DNA of 5,324 nt, taken from Candidatus Bathyarchaeota archaeon (lineage in GTDB: Archaea; Thermoproteota; Bathyarchaeia; Bathyarchaeales; UBA233). Both the position numbers and the translations under genes were made by a program. Position 1 is the stretch's first letter; each line of letters opens with the position of its first letter. The stretch is taken from assembly GCA_007050895.1 (NCBI GenBank), contig SMYP01000012.1, positions 1-5,324 on the forward strand, in the 5' to 3' direction. This document shows positions 5,135 to 5,324 of the stretch, one piece after another. The notes under the pieces are model-generated. The model made no database searches, was not told where the DNA came from, and saw nothing but the letters and a program-made list of their open reading frames with translations.

Positions 5135-5300
5135 TACCAAGTTGGGGAGCATGCTGGAACTGACCAGCAAAGAACAGTTGTCACAGTGACTAACTGCTTT
5201 AAGTTCCCCCAAGAGATCATATCAACTGGGAAGAATAGCGGTAGTTGGTTAACAGCTGGCTGAACAATGCTGGGCATTCGGGCTTAGACTCAACTTGGTA
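5135..5300. repeat. long-range inverted repeat enclosing several hairpins; possible structured RNA or small element remnant
   Basis: TACCAAGTTG (5135-5144) and CAACTTGGTA (5291-5300) are perfect 10-base complements. Between them lie several stems: GGGA/TCCC (5145-5148/5205-5208); TGCTGG/CCAGCA (5152-5157/5164-5169); CAGTT-GTCA/TGAC-AACTG (5175-5183/5187-5196, one bulged T), flanked by AAG/CTT; CAACT/AGTTG (5223-5227/5243-5247); and AATGC/GCATT (5266-5270/5274-5278). Stacked, this is a closed multibranch fold of about 166 bases. It matches no RNA family I know. Terminal inverted repeats without visible target duplications could also mark a decayed MITE-like element. Confidence 0.4.
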
Positions 5301-5324
5301 TTAACTTCTTGCTCATTTTGAATT

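Larger units (their letters stand above)
4908..5324. other. non-coding stretch at the right end
   Basis: No credible gene was found on either strand. The longest stop-free plus-strand stretch I read by hand runs from 5108 to about 5260 and has no usable start, and a 27-codon ATG frame at 4936 has no support. The stretch contains the palindrome, TATA-like boxes and inverted repeats listed separately, plus further AT-rich TATA-like strings at 4984-4991 and 5068-5076 that could promote a rightward transcript. Whatever gene follows lies beyond the edge. Confidence 0.6.

Noticed and set aside
5108..5263. Stop-free plus-strand stretch of about 51 codons, continued by two short frames after TGA and TAG
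   Set aside because: It has no start codon near its beginning, no SD and no family I recognise, and it overlaps the inverted-repeat structure; a decayed gene cannot be excluded.
5229..5300. tRNA-like D-arm string (TAGCGGTAGTTGGTTAAC)
   Set aside because: No matching acceptor stem, anticodon stem or TTCRA-type T-loop follows, and the D-stem itself mispairs at one position, so a tRNA is not supported.

Overview
The window looks archaeal, most like an uncultured Thermoproteota/Bathyarchaeia-type genome. The basis is inference: GGAGGTG-type Shine-Dalgarno (SD) sites, GTG and TTG starts, AT-rich BRE/TATA-like promoters, a T-tract instead of a hairpin terminator, and protein families I associate with archaea (an archaeal COG0170-type lipid kinase domain and an archaeal conserved hypothetical). 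No rRNA or tRNA is present to confirm it.

Left part (2-2025, + strand). The 3' part of a gene encodes a protein that ends in a striking Cys-Ala tail with ten cysteines in a 3-4-3 arrangement, then Gly-Gly-Gly-Val-Gly. Two bases after its stop begins a 448-residue radical SAM enzyme with an N-terminal PqqD-like peptide-binding domain and a complete C-terminal SPASM domain. This is the architecture of enzymes that modify Cys-containing peptides. The two genes are probably co-translated, since the glycine codons of the tail form the SD of the enzyme. I infer a substrate/modifying-enzyme pair in which the Cys-rich tail is the target. This is the most interesting part of the window.

Middle (2126-3370, + strand). 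One long gene fuses a HAD-superfamily phosphatase-like domain to a membrane-embedded dolichol/phytol-kinase-like domain (CTP-dependent polyprenol kinase family). It probably acts in isoprenoid lipid phosphate metabolism.

Right part (4855-3367, - strand). Three genes run leftward: a conserved archaeal hypothetical with a PD-(D/E)XK-like pattern (4855-4190), a small GIY-YIG nuclease of the UPF0213 type nine bases downstream (4180-3911), and, after a T-tract terminator, an Ada/ATL-like DNA-binding protein gene (3840-3367). The last gene has its full-length frame intact except for two TAG codons, each at a position where I expect a conserved tryptophan. It is best called a pseudogene, though amber read-through is an alternative. 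Its stop codon interlocks with the stop of the convergent HAD-kinase gene. Together the three suggest a DNA-transaction or repair theme, which is inference.

Far right (4856-5324). No convincing gene. The stretch holds promoter-like sequences for the leftward genes, a perfect 12-base palindrome, and nested inverted repeats, including a perfect 10-base arm pair (5135-5144 / 5291-5300) enclosing several hairpins. It may be a structured RNA or the remnant of a small mobile element.
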